Positions 1-9,225 of a stretch of DNA of 64,000 nt are shown here, one piece after another. Positions within the stretch are counted from its first letter, which is position 1. Each line of letters starts with the position of its first letter. The notes beneath the pieces were generated by a model that ran no database searches, had not been told where the DNA came from, and worked only from the letters and a program-made list of their open reading frames with translations. Origin of the DNA: Xanthobacteraceae bacterium 501b (GTDB lineage: Bacteria; Pseudomonadota; Alphaproteobacteria; Rhizobiales; Xanthobacteraceae); assembly GCA_000378025.1 (NCBI GenBank), contig KB899087.1, positions 4,672,001-4,736,000 on the forward strand. The letters run 5' to 3'. The position numbers were made by a program, and so were the translations under genes.

Positions 1-1209
1 CTCATTGTCGTTGCCCGAGGTGTCGCCGGCATAGGCACCCTTGCGCTGCTTCATCAGGTCAGCGGTCTGAATGGTACGCGTCCAGTTCTCGCCGACACGG
101 CCCATGGCCTGGCTGTCGCTCGACAGGATCGAGATCGCGCCGAGGTCGTGCAGCACGTTTTCGGCCGCGATGGTCTCCGCGCGCACGCGGCTCTCGGCAA
201 AGGCGACGTCGGTTGGGATCTTCGGGCTGAGGTTGTGACAGATCATCGTCATGTCGAACAGCTCGGCCTGGGAGTTGATCCCGTAGGGCAGCGTCGGGTT
301 GGTCGAGCTGGGAATGACGTTCGAGAGCCCGGCCACCCGGATGATGTCCGGCGCGTGGCCACCGCCGGCGCCTTCCGTATGGTAGGTATGGATGGTGCGC
401 CCCTCGAAGGCGGCGATGGTGTTCTCGACGAAGCCGGCTTCGTTCAGCGTATCGGTGTGGATGCAGACCTGAACGTCGTAATTGTCCGCGACGGTGAGCG
501 CATTGCGGATCGCCGCCGGCGTGCTCCCCCAGTCCTCGTGGATCTTGAGACCCATGGCGCCGGCACGGATCTGCTCCTCGAGCGGCAGCGGCGCCGAGCC
601 GTTGCCCTTACCGAGCACGCCCGCATTCACCGGCCACGAGTCGAATGAGCGGAGCATCATCTCGATGTTCCAGGTGCCCGGCGTGATGGTGGTGCCGTTG
701 GTGCCGTCGGAGGGGCCGATGCCGCCGCCGAACAGCGTGGTCACGCCATTGGACAGCGCCGCCTGTGCCTGCTGCGGCGAGATGAAGTGGACATGGGCGT
801 CGATGCCGCCGGCCGTAAGGATCAGATGCTCGCCCGAGATCGCGTCGGTGCCCGGCCCGAGCGCGAGCCCCGGCGTGACGCCTGACATGGTCGAGGGGTT
901 GCCGGCCTTACCGATGGCGCAGATCAGCCCGTTCTTGATGCCGACATCCGCCTTCACCACGCCCTGGATGGCGTCGACGATGGTGACGTTGGTGATCACC
1001 AGGTCGGGTGCGCCAGCAGCACTGGTGAGTTCGTTATCGTAGCCCATGCCGTCGCGCAGGGTCTTGCCGCCGCCATAGACGGCTTCCTCACCATAGACCC
1101 GGAGATCGTTCTCGATCTCGATATAAAGATCGGTGTCACCAAGACGGATCTTGTCACCGGTCGTGGGGCCGTAGAGGTCCGAATATTGTTGCCTCGAGAT
1201 CTTCGCCAT
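1..1209 (-). CDS. ureC: Urease subunit alpha, partial (C-terminal end lies outside the window)
   Basis: This is the catalytic nickel subunit of urease, which hydrolyses urea to ammonia and carbamate. The visible ~403 residues start at [19 protein letters not shown], the family N-terminus. Hallmarks present are the nickel-binding DAHVHF pair, the KIHEDWG segment holding the lysine that is carbamylated to bridge the two nickels plus a ligand histidine, [21 protein letters not shown], the flap CH pair in [13 protein letters not shown] and the aspartate of SSDSQAMGR. The residue after the flap histidine is Asn where many ureases have a second His. The reading frame runs off position 1 without a stop, so roughly 165 residues are missing because of the window edge. 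It is the last visible gene of ureA-ureB-ureC; accessory ureDEFG genes are not in view. Confidence 0.97.
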   Translation of the reverse strand, partial: MAKISRQQYSDLYGPTTGDKIRLGDTDLYIEIENDLRVYGEEAVYGGGKTLRDGMGYDNELTSAAGAPDLVITNVTIVDAIQGVVKADVGIKNGLICAIGKAGNPSTMSGVTPGLALGPGTDAISGEHLILTAGGIDAHVHFISPQQAQAALSNGVTTLFGGGIGPSDGTNGTTITPGTWNIEMMLRSFDSWPVNAGVLGKGNGSAPLPLEEQIRAGAMGLKIHEDWGSTPAAIRNALTVADNYDVQVCIHTDTLNEAGFVENTIAAFEGRTIHTYHTEGAGGGHAPDIIRVAGLSNVIPSSTNPTLPYGINSQAELFDMTMICHNLSPKIPTDVAFAESRVRAETIAAENVLHDLGAISILSSDSQAMGRVGENWTRTIQTADLMKQRKGAYAGDTSGNDNE

Positions 1210-1242
1210 CTCAGAGCTCCATTGGCTGAATGTTGCGGCCTG

Positions 1243-1653
1243 TCACGACTTGCTCTTGAATCCATAGCGCTTGGCGCGCTCCAGGGCGTCCGTCAGGCGG
1301 GGGCGGTAATCGTCGTAGTTCTCGTCGCCGACCCAGCCGTTGACCAGGCCGTTGAAGCCGAGCACGCGCTGCTTGCCCTGGTAGGGAACGAGCACGACTT
1401 CCTTCTCGTCGCCGGGCTCGAAGCGCAGCGCCGTGGTGGCGGGAATATTCAGCCGCTTGCCGAAGGCCTGCTCGCGGTTGAACTCCAGCGAGGCGTTCAC
1501 CTCGAAGAAATGGAAATGCGACCCCACCTGGATCGGCCGGTCGCCGGTGTTGCGGACCTTCAGCATCGTGGTCGGATAGCCGGCGTTGATCTCGATGTCG
1601 CCGTTGCCGAGGACGAGGCCGCCAACCGGGGTCTTCTTCGGTTCTTTGCTCAT
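1243..1653 (-). CDS. ureB: Urease subunit beta
   Basis: The 136-residue protein is the small structural beta subunit that packs with UreA around UreC; it has no catalytic residues of its own. Family signatures are [17 protein letters not shown] near the N-terminus, the conserved [10 protein letters not shown] core and the [14 protein letters not shown] segment. The C-terminal tail ([22 protein letters not shown]) is longer than in many UreB proteins. It sits 33 nt before ureC and 21 nt after ureA in one operon. UreA and UreB are separate here, unlike Helicobacter, where they are fused. Confidence 0.95.
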   Translation of the reverse strand: MSKEPKKTPVGGLVLGNGDIEINAGYPTTMLKVRNTGDRPIQVGSHFHFFEVNASLEFNREQAFGKRLNIPATTALRFEPGDEKEVVLVPYQGKQRVLGFNGLVNGWVGDENYDDYRPRLTDALERAKRYGFKSKS

Positions 1654-1674
1654 GATGTCACCCGCTCGTCCCGG

Positions 1675-1977
1675 CTACTTGATGGGATCATGGACAGTGA
1701 CGAGGCGGCTGCCATCCGTAAACACGGCCTCCACCTGCACATACGGGATCATGTCCGCGACACCTTCCATGACGTCGTCGCGGGTGATCGCCTTGCTGGC
1801 GAGCTCCATCACCTCCTCGACGGTCTTGCCGGCACGCGCCCCGTCGAGCGCGGCGACGGAGATGAGCGACACCGTTTCCGGATGGTTGAGCTTCAGTCCT
1901 TGATCCTTCCGCTTCTGCGCAACCTGGGCGAGCGTATAGATCAGCAGCTTATCGATTTCTCGCGGGGTAAAGTGCAT
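1675..1977 (-). CDS. ureA: Urease subunit gamma
   Basis: This 100-residue structural subunit starts [20 protein letters not shown] and contains [13 protein letters not shown], the conserved core of the gamma subunit, and ends in TVHDPIK. The frame is open for six more codons upstream, but the ATG at 1977 is chosen because a strong ribosome binding site (GGAGGTTGCTT) directly precedes it and the protein then begins exactly like the family. It is first in the ureABC operon. The promoter must lie in the AT-rich spacer upstream (1978-2652). Confidence 0.95.
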   Translation of the reverse strand: MHFTPREIDKLLIYTLAQVAQKRKDQGLKLNHPETVSLISVAALDGARAGKTVEEVMELASKAITRDDVMEGVADMIPYVQVEAVFTDGSRLVTVHDPIK

Positions 1978-2652
1978 AAGCAACCTCCTCCTCATCCCGC
2001 CGGCCGGTGGCCGACCGTCCTGCGCGCATCCGCATCATTACGGAACTCCAATCGTGATAACAGAGGTTTTTCGGCCTGTCGTCCCGCAAGTCGGCTATTT
2101 TTTACCGTCCGCCGTGTAGAGCCACCGACTCTCGGGCGCTTGCACATTATCGACGACAACCGTCACGGCATTCGCCTGAATGTACACTTTTGACAAACGC
2201 ATATACCAAATTGGATACGTCGCAAAACGTTGGCACACGGACTTACCATCTCGCGACTTTCTGTTCTGATTATAATATATACAATCAAAGTTTTCTAATT
2301 ATTGGATTGCCGCCGCGATCGCCATATCGTGCCGGCGGGGGGCGCTGCGCGCGTCTAAATAGCTGCCATGACTATTCGCGTCGGTGTGAGAGACTGCCCG
2401 TAGTTGTTCCGCCTGCGGTGTCTGCTGTCAGGGCCCCTGGCGCCGGCAAGCGCGGGCTGGCCGGCGTCAGGGCCTGTGCCTCACGACGCGGTCAAGGGCC
2501 TGCGTCGTGAGGCACAGGCCCTGAAGGAAGCCGCGGCGGATATGAAAGGGGAAAGGTCTGTCCAGCTCAATCGACACAGATCGGAGACGGATGTTCCGGC
2601 CGAGCCTTGGGCATCGATGAGCGATCCGTGCCGACAGTTGCTGGGGCGAGCC
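1978..2652. other. 675-bp spacer between the urease operon and the luxR gene; no convincing gene
   Basis: No frame here shows family-like protein or good codon use; the open plus-strand frames read as shadows. About 2185-2310 is strikingly AT-rich for this window and probably holds the ureABC promoter. Read toward ureA, a TATAAT-like hexamer lies in the block around 2268-2280, but no good -35 box could be fixed. A CCAAATTGG palindrome sits at 2206-2214 and a TGTACA palindrome nearby, either of which could be a regulator site. The left part (2040-2100) shows no structure. Confidence 0.5.
2467..2524. repeat. Perfect 23-bp inverted repeat with 12-nt loop
   Basis: Arms 2467-2489 and 2502-2524 are exact reverse complements and would form a very stable GC-rich hairpin. 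It lies 128 nt beyond the end of the minus-strand luxR gene, so it could stop transcription from it, but there is no T run on either side. The perfection of the arms is unusual for a simple terminator and also fits a REP-like or mobile-element-derived palindrome. No other copy was seen in this window. Confidence 0.8.
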
Positions 2653-3813
2653 TTACCGCAGGATCAGCCGTCTCAACCGAGAAACAAGCTCCGCCTGCCG
2701 GCTTACGCCGAGTTTGGAAAATATGCGCTTGAGGACAAACCGGGCCGTCCCCTCGGAAATATCGAGGGTCTCTGCTGCCTCCCGGACACTTCGTCCGCTC
2801 CCGAGCAGCGAGGCCAGACGCGCTTCGGCCGTCGTCAATCCGAAGACCTTGCGGATGACCGTGGGATCGATGATCTGGTCGTTCTCCAGATCTTTCGCCA
2901 GCATCAGAACGTGCTTATCGGGCCTCACCAGCCCCAGAGCGTCTGCCGACGGTCCAACAAGCGGCGCGGTCCACACGACAAGGCGTTTCTTCCCATCCGG
3001 ATCGGAGACGGTGGTGGGGTGAGGCAGGCGGCCGTCGAGGCGGCCATCGGTCTGCGCACGTTGAACGGTCGAAACGAAATCGTCGACGTCGGCCCGCATG
3101 GTCGGGCGGAGACCTTCTTCGCTATCAACAAAGTACCGCCCCACCAATGGCTCGGCCGATCGGTTGACGCGGAGAGGGCGCATTTTCCCGTCGAGGATGA
3201 CAGCCGGTTGGTCCATCGTGTCGAACGCTTGAGCGACCGTATCACCCGCCGCCTTCGCCTTCAGATAGGCCGATGTGATCCTCAGCGACTGTTCAAGGTG
3301 CCGCGCGAGCAGCAGCAGTGCCTCGCGATCATCGTCCCCGAATGGGCCCACGGAGGCCGCCCGACAGACCACGAGGCTGGTCGGGTTTCCCAATTCGGAG
3401 TGGATGATCGAGGCCATCACATGGGAGATACCGTACCGGGAAAGGAAGTCCCCATAGAACGTATTCAGGGACACTTCCGAAAAATCGAGAATATCCTGTT
3501 CCGTATAGACGTCGCCGGCATGAAAGCCAGCTGGCAACCTGCCTTCGAGCCAGGGATTGCGTCGAGACCACCCCTCACGCAGATAAGAATTGACGGCCTC
3601 CGCGAGGCCGGCGGAATGGGAGGGAAAGGCCCAGCTATCCTTCGACTTCGCGAAGATGACCGCGCCGACCGACATGGACAGCGTCGCAACCGACTCAAGG
3701 GCCGACGACCAGCACTCTGAATTCAAGGCTGCCGCGTAAAGGCTGTAGATTGCTCCATCGACGCCCATCGCAGCCGGCATGCCGGCAGGGGGGGACAAAT
3801 TCAGATCAGTCAT
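2653..3813 (-). CDS. LuxR-family transcriptional regulator with PAS-like sensory N-terminus
   Basis: The protein has 386 residues. About 318-382 form a LuxR/FixJ-type helix-turn-helix: LTTAEARLASLLGSGRSVRE, then ETLDISEGTARFVLKRIFSKL and GVSRQAELV, matching the usual T-x-AE-x-x-V/L start and the recognition helix. The upstream 300 residues have no recognised receiver motif. Residues ~195-300 (DTMDQPAVILDGKMRPLRVN) resemble a PAS fold, so it is probably an orphan one-component regulator. The start is supported by AGGAAGGAATC before the ATG. It is alone between urease and cyo operons on the same strand. Its ligand and targets are not visible; control of either neighbour is only a possibility. 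Confidence 0.85.
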   Translation of the reverse strand: MTDLNLSPPAGMPAAMGVDGAIYSLYAAALNSECWSSALESVATLSMSVGAVIFAKSKDSWAFPSHSAGLAEAVNSYLREGWSRRNPWLEGRLPAGFHAGDVYTEQDILDFSEVSLNTFYGDFLSRYGISHVMASIIHSELGNPTSLVVCRAASVGPFGDDDREALLLLARHLEQSLRITSAYLKAKAAGDTVAQAFDTMDQPAVILDGKMRPLRVNRSAEPLVGRYFVDSEEGLRPTMRADVDDFVSTVQRAQTDGRLDGRLPHPTTVSDPDGKKRLVVWTAPLVGPSADALGLVRPDKHVLMLAKDLENDQIIDPTVIRKVFGLTTAEARLASLLGSGRSVREAAETLDISEGTARFVLKRIFSKLGVSRQAELVSRLRRLILR

Positions 3814-4002
3814 GATTCCTTCCTACGACTGTTGTCAGGCGTCCGTCCAAAAGAGCACGTCTGGCTGGGGCTAACGGACCCTTATATCCTGGGCACGCCC
3901 GGAGAGGACGGCTCCCGCGAGCCCAGAGGGCCAGCCAATGGGTAACACCCGCAGCCCCCGGGTTCGTCCCCTGGCGGCCGATCGGCGCGGCGCGTCCGCC
4001 TG

Positions 4003-4347
4003 TCAGGGCATCATTCGGATGTGCTGATCGTAGAGGATCCAGATGGTTCCGGAGACCATGATGATCAGGATGAGGACGGTGAAGAGGATCAGCAGCAGGT
4101 CGTCGCGGTGCGAGCGTTCGAGGTCGATGTGCAGGAAGTAGCGCAGATGCACCACCGCCTGGATCAGGGCGAGCAGGCCCAGCGCGGCGAGCGCGGCGGC
4201 GCCGCTGAGTAGGTTCAGCCCCACCACCGCGAAGGCGCCGGTGGTCAGAACCAGCGCCAGCACCAGGCCGATCACATAGGAGCGGCGCTCGCGGCCCTCT
4301 TCCGCATGGTCGACGGTGGGCGTGTCGGCGGCAATGCGGCGGCTCAT
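4003..4347 (-). CDS. cyoD: Cytochrome bo3-type quinol oxidase subunit IV
   Basis: This 114-residue membrane protein has three hydrophobic helices: about 28-48 (SYVIGLVLALVLTTGAFAVV), 55-75, and 88-108 (LLILFTVLILIIMVSGTIWI). HLRYFLHID before the last helix is the CyoD family signature. It is the small accessory subunit that assists assembly of the oxidase. The ATG at 4347 overlaps the cyoC stop by an ATGA junction, so a longer upstream reading is rejected. It ends the cyo operon; no cyoE (heme O synthase) follows, so that gene must lie elsewhere. Confidence 0.93.
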   Translation of the reverse strand: MSRRIAADTPTVDHAEEGRERRSYVIGLVLALVLTTGAFAVVGLNLLSGAAALAALGLLALIQAVVHLRYFLHIDLERSHRDDLLLILFTVLILIIMVSGTIWILYDQHIRMMP

Positions 4348-4979
4348 GACGCGACCCCGTAGAGATAGACGAAGGTGAAGATGCCGATCCAGACCACGTC
4401 GAGCATGTGCCAGAACAGCGCGAGGCGCATCAGCCGCAGCTTCACCGGCGTGCTGAAGCCAAAGACCGCGACCTGCACCGCCATGATGACCATCCACACC
4501 AGCCCGGACGAGACGTGCAGCGCGTGGGTGCCGGTCAGCAGGTAATAGGCGGAGAGGAAGCCGCTGGCCTGCGGCGGCGCCGCATGCTCCGTGATCATCA
4601 CGTAATAGTCGTGCAGCTCCATGCCGACGAAGGCCGCGCCGAGCACGCCGGTGATGAGCAGCCACACCAGCACGCCGCGCCGGTTTTCGCGGTACTTCAT
4701 CTCCAGCATGGCGAGGCCGAAGGCGAAGCTGGAGAACAGCAGCAGCAGCGTTTCCACGAAGGCGGCGGTGAGGTCGAAGACCTCGGCGGGCCGGGGGCCT
4801 TCGGCGATGCCCTGCACGCTCATCGCCGCATAGGTCGCGAACAGCACTGCGAACAGCACCAGATCGCTCATCAGGAAGATCCAGAAGCCGAACAGCGTCT
4901 CTTCGGCCGCCTCATGGCCTTCGGGATCGGTGCCGGCGAGGTTCAGTCCGGGATGAAGGCGTTCGGAAAGGCTCATCAC
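4344..4979 (-). CDS. cyoC: Cytochrome bo3-type quinol oxidase subunit III
   Basis: The 211-residue subunit has five predicted transmembrane helices and the heme-copper oxidase III signature (LFGFWIFLMSDLVLFAVLF near the start, YYLLTGTHALHVSSGLVW in the middle, FWHMLDVVWIGIFTFVYL at the end). The frame opens with GTG at 4979 (GTGA overlap with cyoB), followed immediately by an ATG at 4976; the true start could be either. It acts in the inner membrane and stabilises the CyoB core. Confidence 0.95.
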   Translation of the reverse strand: MMSLSERLHPGLNLAGTDPEGHEAAEETLFGFWIFLMSDLVLFAVLFATYAAMSVQGIAEGPRPAEVFDLTAAFVETLLLLFSSFAFGLAMLEMKYRENRRGVLVWLLITGVLGAAFVGMELHDYYVMITEHAAPPQASGFLSAYYLLTGTHALHVSSGLVWMVIMAVQVAVFGFSTPVKLRLMRLALFWHMLDVVWIGIFTFVYLYGVAS

Positions 4980-7102
4980 AGCGCCTCCACGGCGGTGCCG
5001 GAGGCGAGGGTCCCGGCGCGGCCCTCCAGCGCTTCGGGGTGCGCCCGGCCCTTGTTGTCGGAGGTCATTTCCCGGTCGCGGGTCACGCCCGGCGTGGCGC
5101 GCGCCGCGGCGAGGAAGGCCTCGTTCAAAGCCTTCACCGTCGCGGCGGGAATGGTCTCCTCCGTGTCAGTGGCGAAGGAGCGGGCGATGACGACGGCCCA
5201 GATCAGCACGAAGGAGACAATCGCCAGCCACCAGATGTGCCAGACCAGGCCGAACGCCCAGGCGCAGGCGAACAGGCCGATCAGCGGCGCCGTCGCGGTG
5301 TTGCGCGGCACCTCGATATCCTCATAGGCCGCCGGCGAGCGATAGGCGATGCCGGCCTTCTTGGCCTCGTAGAACGGGTCCTGCGAGGACACCTGCGGCA
5401 GAACGGCGAAGTTCCAGCTAGGGGGCGGCGAGGGGATCGACCATTCCAGCGCCCGCCCGTCCCAGGGATCGCCCAGCGGGGCGGCGAGCTGCGCGCGCTG
5501 GCGCACCGAGACCACGATCTGCGTCACCATCAGCGCGAAGCCGGCCAGGATGAGCCCGGCGCCGAGCATGGCGAGGGCGAGCCAGGGCACGTAGTCGGGG
5601 TTCGACCACATATAGGTGCGCCGCGTCGCGCCCATCATGCCGAGCCAGTAGAGCGGGAAGAACGCCAGCAGGAATCCCGGCGCGAAGCACCAGAACGAGG
5701 CCCGGCCCAGCCCCTCATGCAGCCGGAAGCCGAACACCTTCGGGAACCAGAACTGCACCGCCGCGAACATGCCGAACAGCACGCCGGGAATGATCATGTT
5801 GTGGAAATGCGCCACCAGGAACAGCGTGTTGTGGACCTGGAAATCGACGCCGGGATTGGCCAGCAGCACGCCGGTCATGCCGCCGAGGATGAAGGTGAGC
5901 AGGAAGTTGATGTGGTACAGCATCGGCGTGGAGAAGCGGATGCGCCCGCCCACCATGGTCAGCAGCCAGTCATAGACCTTCACGCCGGTGGGCACGCCGA
6001 TGATCATCGTGGCGATGCCGAAGATCGCGTTCACATTGGCGCTCTGGCCCATGGTGAAGAAGTGGTGCAGCCACACCGCGAAGGACAGCACGGCGATGCA
6101 CATGGTGGCGTAGACCAGCGAGGTGTAGCCATAGATGCGCTTGGCTGAGAAGGTGGCCACCACCTCCGACCAGACGCCGAAGGCCGGCAGGATCAGGATG
6201 TAGACCTCCGGATGGCCGAACAGCCAGAACAGATTGGCGTAGTTCATCATGTTGCCGCCGTCGCCATTGGTGAAGAAATGGAAGCCGGCATAGCGGTCGA
6301 GGGCGAGCATGATGGTGGCGGCGGTCAGCGGCGCCATGGCGAAGATCATCAGGATCGACGTGCACAGCGTCGTCCAGGTGAACAGCGGCATGCGGAACAG
6401 CGACATGCCGGGGCAGCGCTTCTTGTAGATCGTCACCGCGAAGTTGAGGCCCGTCAGCGTCGAGCCGATCGAGCCGAGCGACACCGCCCAGATCCAGTAG
6501 TCGACCCCCTCGCCCGGGCTGAACTCGATGCCGGTGAAGGGCGGATAGGCCGACCAGCCGCCGGTGGAGAACTGGCCCACCACCAGCGACACCATGATGA
6601 GGATCGCCCCCGCCATGGTCAGCATCAGCGAGATGGCGTTGAGCAGCGGGAAGGAGACGTCGCGGGCGCCGATCTGCAGCGGCATGACATAGTTCATCAG
6701 CCCGGTGATGAACGGCATCGCCACGAAGAAGATCATGATCGTGCCGTGGGTGCTGAACAGCTGGCCGAAATGATCGGCCGACAGGAAGCCGGCGCCCTCG
6801 GTGGCGGCGAGCTGCTGGGCGCGCATCAGCGCCGCCTCGATCACCGCGCGGGCGAACATGACAAGCGCGATCGCGATGTACATGATGCCGACCTTCTTGT
6901 GGTCGACGCTGGTCAGCCAGTCGCGCCACAGCGGCACCCACCAGCCCTTGACCGTCAGCAGGATGACGGTGGCGAGCGCGCCCAGCACCGCGATCGACCC
7001 GGCGCCCGAGGCGATGGCCTCGCTGAGCGAGGGGTTCTCGATCATCCCGGCGAAGACGAAGGAGGTCCACTTGATCTGGCCGAATATGAGCTCCCAGTTC
7101 AT
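4976..7102 (-). CDS. cyoB: Cytochrome bo3-type quinol oxidase subunit I
   Basis: The 708-residue catalytic subunit reduces O2 to water and pumps protons. All metal-ligand signatures are present: the low-spin heme histidine in FSTHGTIMIFF, the CuB histidine and cross-linked tyrosine in HPEVYILILP, the HHFFTMG pair, and HFHNMIIPGV with the high-spin and low-spin heme histidines. About 15 transmembrane helices are predicted, with the extra N-terminal helix typical of CyoB (FAGMIENPSL onward). It sits between cyoA and cyoC with 4-nt overlaps. The C-terminal tail after ~675 is low-complexity. Confidence 0.97.
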   Translation of the reverse strand: MNWELIFGQIKWTSFVFAGMIENPSLSEAIASGAGSIAVLGALATVILLTVKGWWVPLWRDWLTSVDHKKVGIMYIAIALVMFARAVIEAALMRAQQLAATEGAGFLSADHFGQLFSTHGTIMIFFVAMPFITGLMNYVMPLQIGARDVSFPLLNAISLMLTMAGAILIMVSLVVGQFSTGGWSAYPPFTGIEFSPGEGVDYWIWAVSLGSIGSTLTGLNFAVTIYKKRCPGMSLFRMPLFTWTTLCTSILMIFAMAPLTAATIMLALDRYAGFHFFTNGDGGNMMNYANLFWLFGHPEVYILILPAFGVWSEVVATFSAKRIYGYTSLVYATMCIAVLSFAVWLHHFFTMGQSANVNAIFGIATMIIGVPTGVKVYDWLLTMVGGRIRFSTPMLYHINFLLTFILGGMTGVLLANPGVDFQVHNTLFLVAHFHNMIIPGVLFGMFAAVQFWFPKVFGFRLHEGLGRASFWCFAPGFLLAFFPLYWLGMMGATRRTYMWSNPDYVPWLALAMLGAGLILAGFALMVTQIVVSVRQRAQLAAPLGDPWDGRALEWSIPSPPPSWNFAVLPQVSSQDPFYEAKKAGIAYRSPAAYEDIEVPRNTATAPLIGLFACAWAFGLVWHIWWLAIVSFVLIWAVVIARSFATDTEETIPAATVKALNEAFLAAARATPGVTRDREMTSDNKGRAHPEALEGRAGTLASGTAVEAL

Positions 7103-8085
7103 TGCGCGGCCTCCGGCGTATGGTCATGGCCCTGGTGGGGCGCGGGCGGAGCGGGCATCGCCGCAGGGCCGGGCATCGCCGCATGGCCGGGCATCGCCGC
7201 ATGGCCGTGATGCTGGAACATGCCGGGCGCGAAGCCCGCCATCACCTGGTCGAACAGGCCCGGGGTGAACTGGCTGTAGAGCACCGGCGCGTTCACCACC
7301 GAGGACGGGAGAAGTTTGGCGTAGCCGGCGGCATCGAGCGCGGTTCCCTGCGCCTTCGTCGCCGCGACCCAGCCCTCGAAGGCGTCGGGGCTCATCACCC
7401 GTGTGGTGAAGGACTGGGTGGCGAAGCCGAGGCCGTTATACTGGGTGTTGCGGCCGGTGAAATCGCCGGTCCTGTCGGCAACCAGGTTCAGCTGCGTCTG
7501 CATGCCGGCCATCGCGTAGATCTGCCCGGCGAGCTGCGGAATGATGAAGGACTGCATCACCGTGCCGCTGGTCAGCTTCAGCGTGACCGGCCGGCCCTCG
7601 GGCAGAGCGAGCAGGTCGAGCGTCGCCACGCCCTGCTCGGGGTAGAGGAACAGGAATTTCCAGTCGAGCGCCACCACCTCGACCACCAGCGGGTCGGGGC
7701 CGAGCGCGCGGTAGGGGTCGCCCGTGATCGTCTGCCGCCACAGCGCCGTGCCAAGGGCGACGACCAGCGCGACCGGAACGCCCCAGATCAGCAGCTCGAG
7801 GCCCCAGTTGAACTCCCAGTCCGGCCGGTACGCGCCCGCGCCGCCGCGCCGGTAACGCCACAGCACGATCGGCAGCGCCACGAACATCGGCACGATGACG
7901 ATCAGCATCAGCCCGCTGATAACGCCGAAATGCGACAGCTGCCCGGCCGCGACAGGCCCCGCAGGCTCAAGGAAGCTGCCGGCATAAGCCGTTATCGGCA
8001 AAGCGATCCCCGGAATGGCTACGGCGAGCCATCCGGCTCTTCCCCTCAGCGTCACGCTGCCCCCTTTGCGACTGTTGCGCGCCAT
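7099..8085 (-). CDS. cyoA: Cytochrome bo3-type quinol oxidase subunit II, His/Met-rich C-terminus
   Basis: The 328-residue protein has a signal-like N-terminus, two transmembrane helices (~50-75 and ~95-115) and a periplasmic cupredoxin domain. It contains no cysteines, so no CuA site: it is a quinol, not cytochrome c, oxidase. The usual lipoprotein cysteine of CyoA is absent; the leader ends ...ITAYA before GSF, which looks like a signal peptidase I site. The last ~35 residues are an added tail rich in His, Met and Pro built on an 18-bp DNA repeat. A GTG at 8055 preceded by AAGGGGGCAGC is an attractive alternative start. It is first in cyoABCD. Confidence 0.94.
   Translation of the reverse strand: MARNSRKGGSVTLRGRAGWLAVAIPGIALPITAYAGSFLEPAGPVAAGQLSHFGVISGLMLIVIVPMFVALPIVLWRYRRGGAGAYRPDWEFNWGLELLIWGVPVALVVALGTALWRQTITGDPYRALGPDPLVVEVVALDWKFLFLYPEQGVATLDLLALPEGRPVTLKLTSGTVMQSFIIPQLAGQIYAMAGMQTQLNLVADRTGDFTGRNTQYNGLGFATQSFTTRVMSPDAFEGWVAATKAQGTALDAAGYAKLLPSSVVNAPVLYSQFTPGLFDQVMAGFAPGMFQHHGHAAMPGHAAMPGPAAMPAPPAPHQGHDHTPEAAQ
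7153..7206. repeat. Three 18-bp tandem repeats in cyoA
   Basis: Units 7153-7170, 7171-7188 and 7189-7206 are identical except for one base. They encode GHAAMP, GHAAMP and GPAAMP at the C-terminus of CyoA, just before PHQGHDH. The unit is a multiple of three, so copy-number change would keep the reading frame. Confidence 0.9.
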
Positions 8086-8412
8086 TTCGCGTGCGGTCTC
8101 TCACCTGGAGGTATCCGTCCAACCCCAGTTGCAGGAAAGCACGAATGGAGACGGATATCATCGTACGGCGCGTCGGAGATTGCGGAAAATTCATGGCGGG
8201 GGGAAGACAGCCGCACGGCGACTCCGGTGCCAGGAGGTGCCGAGGAACGGGATCAAGACCCCGCGTCTCATGAAAGCGTCGGCGTCAGCACGTTTGCGGG
8301 TGGGGCGGGAATGGAACGGCCGGCGCCGCGTCTTCACTCCCGGAGCGAGAGCGAAGACGCGGGTGATTCGGCCGAATCCCGTTCAGTCAGAGATGCCTCA
8401 GCTGAAAGGGGC
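8086..8412. promoter_or_regulatory. Spacer upstream of cyoABCD and downstream of the che genes
   Basis: No protein-coding signal was found in these 327 bp. Since cyoA begins a unidirectional operon at 8085, its promoter should lie here, but no clear -35/-10 pair could be fixed. The distal part holds the hairpin at 8330-8358 described separately. Confidence 0.4.
8330..8358 (-). terminator. Candidate terminator hairpin after cheR
   Basis: Arms GTCTTCACTC (8330-8339) and GAGCGAAGAC (8349-8358) pair over 10 bp with one mismatch around a 9-nt loop. It lies 54 nt past the cheR stop, at the end of the 20-kb minus-strand flagellar run. There is no T tract, so this is weak. Confidence 0.35.
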
Positions 8413-9225
8413 TCAGTTCTTGCGGATATAGAAGCCGTGCTGACTCCCGGGCACCAGCTCCGAGGACAGGCCGAGCACGCTTTCCGCGCCGCCGAGCACG
8501 AGGTAGCCGTCGCGTGCCATGAGATTGGCGATGCGCCCGAGCACGTCGGTCTTCGTCGCTGCATCGAAATAGATCAGCACATTTCGGCAGAACACGATGT
8601 CGAACTGGCCGAGATGGGCGAAGGACTGCAGCAGGTTCAGTCGCGAGAAGCGAACCATGGCGCGGATATCGGCGTTGATCCGCCACATCTGCCCCTCCTG
8701 GTTGAAGCACTTCAGGAGGTAGTGCACCGGCAGGCCCCGCTGCACCTCGAACTGGGTATAGACGCCCTCCTGCGCCCGCTCGATCACTTCGGCGGACAGG
8801 TCGGTGGCGACGATCTCGACCCGCCGGCCGCCGAGCAGTCGCTCGTTGTCGCGCAGCAGCATGGCGATGGAGTAGGGCTCCTGTCCGGTCGAGGCGGCCG
8901 CGCACCAGATGCGCAGCGGCTGGCCGGGCGGGCGGCGGGAGATCAGCTCCGGCAGGATCAGCGCGGCGAGCTGATCGAAGGGGCGCTTGTCGCGGAAGAA
9001 CAGCGATTCATTGGTCGTCATCGCCTCGATCACCGCCTCGGCCAGCGGGGAGGAGCCCCGCTCGCGCAGGGTGGCGACAAGCTGCGTGATGCTGGCGACG
9101 GACGCCTTCTTCATGACGGGATCGAGCCGCGTCTCCAGCAGGTAGCGCTTGTCGTCACCGAGGGCGAGCCCCGACTTGTCCTTGAGAAAGCGCTGCAGAA
9201 ACTCGAAATCGGAGGGGCCAATCAT
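8413..9225 (-). CDS. cheR: Chemotaxis protein methyltransferase
   Basis: The 270-residue enzyme transfers methyl groups from S-adenosylmethionine to glutamates of chemoreceptors. It has the CheR N-terminal helical domain, TTNESLFFRDKRPFDQL, the SAM-binding IWCAAASTGQEPYSIAM, IVATDLS, and the family signature FDIVFCRNVLIYFD, ending GSQHGFYIRKN. The start at 9225 overlaps the cheB stop (ATGA). It is the last gene of the che operon and partners CheB in adaptation of the receptor encoded at 14024-15697. Confidence 0.97.
   Translation of the reverse strand: MIGPSDFEFLQRFLKDKSGLALGDDKRYLLETRLDPVMKKASVASITQLVATLRERGSSPLAEAVIEAMTTNESLFFRDKRPFDQLAALILPELISRRPPGQPLRIWCAAASTGQEPYSIAMLLRDNERLLGGRRVEIVATDLSAEVIERAQEGVYTQFEVQRGLPVHYLLKCFNQEGQMWRINADIRAMVRFSRLNLLQSFAHLGQFDIVFCRNVLIYFDAATKTDVLGRIANLMARDGYLVLGGAESVLGLSSELVPGSQHGFYIRKN

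Noticed and set aside
2189-2218. TTGACA with downstream GGATAC as a plus-strand promoter
   Set aside because: The spacing is acceptable, but the -10 box is poor and no plus-strand gene follows.
2190-2510. Plus-strand open frame in the spacer upstream of ureA
   Set aside because: The product is compositionally odd, crosses the perfect inverted repeat and resembles no protein family.
5039-7210. Long plus-strand open frames antisense to cyoB
   Set aside because: They are mirror frames of a high-GC gene; the products are Arg/His/Gly-rich and cyoB has clear metal-ligand motifs on the other strand.
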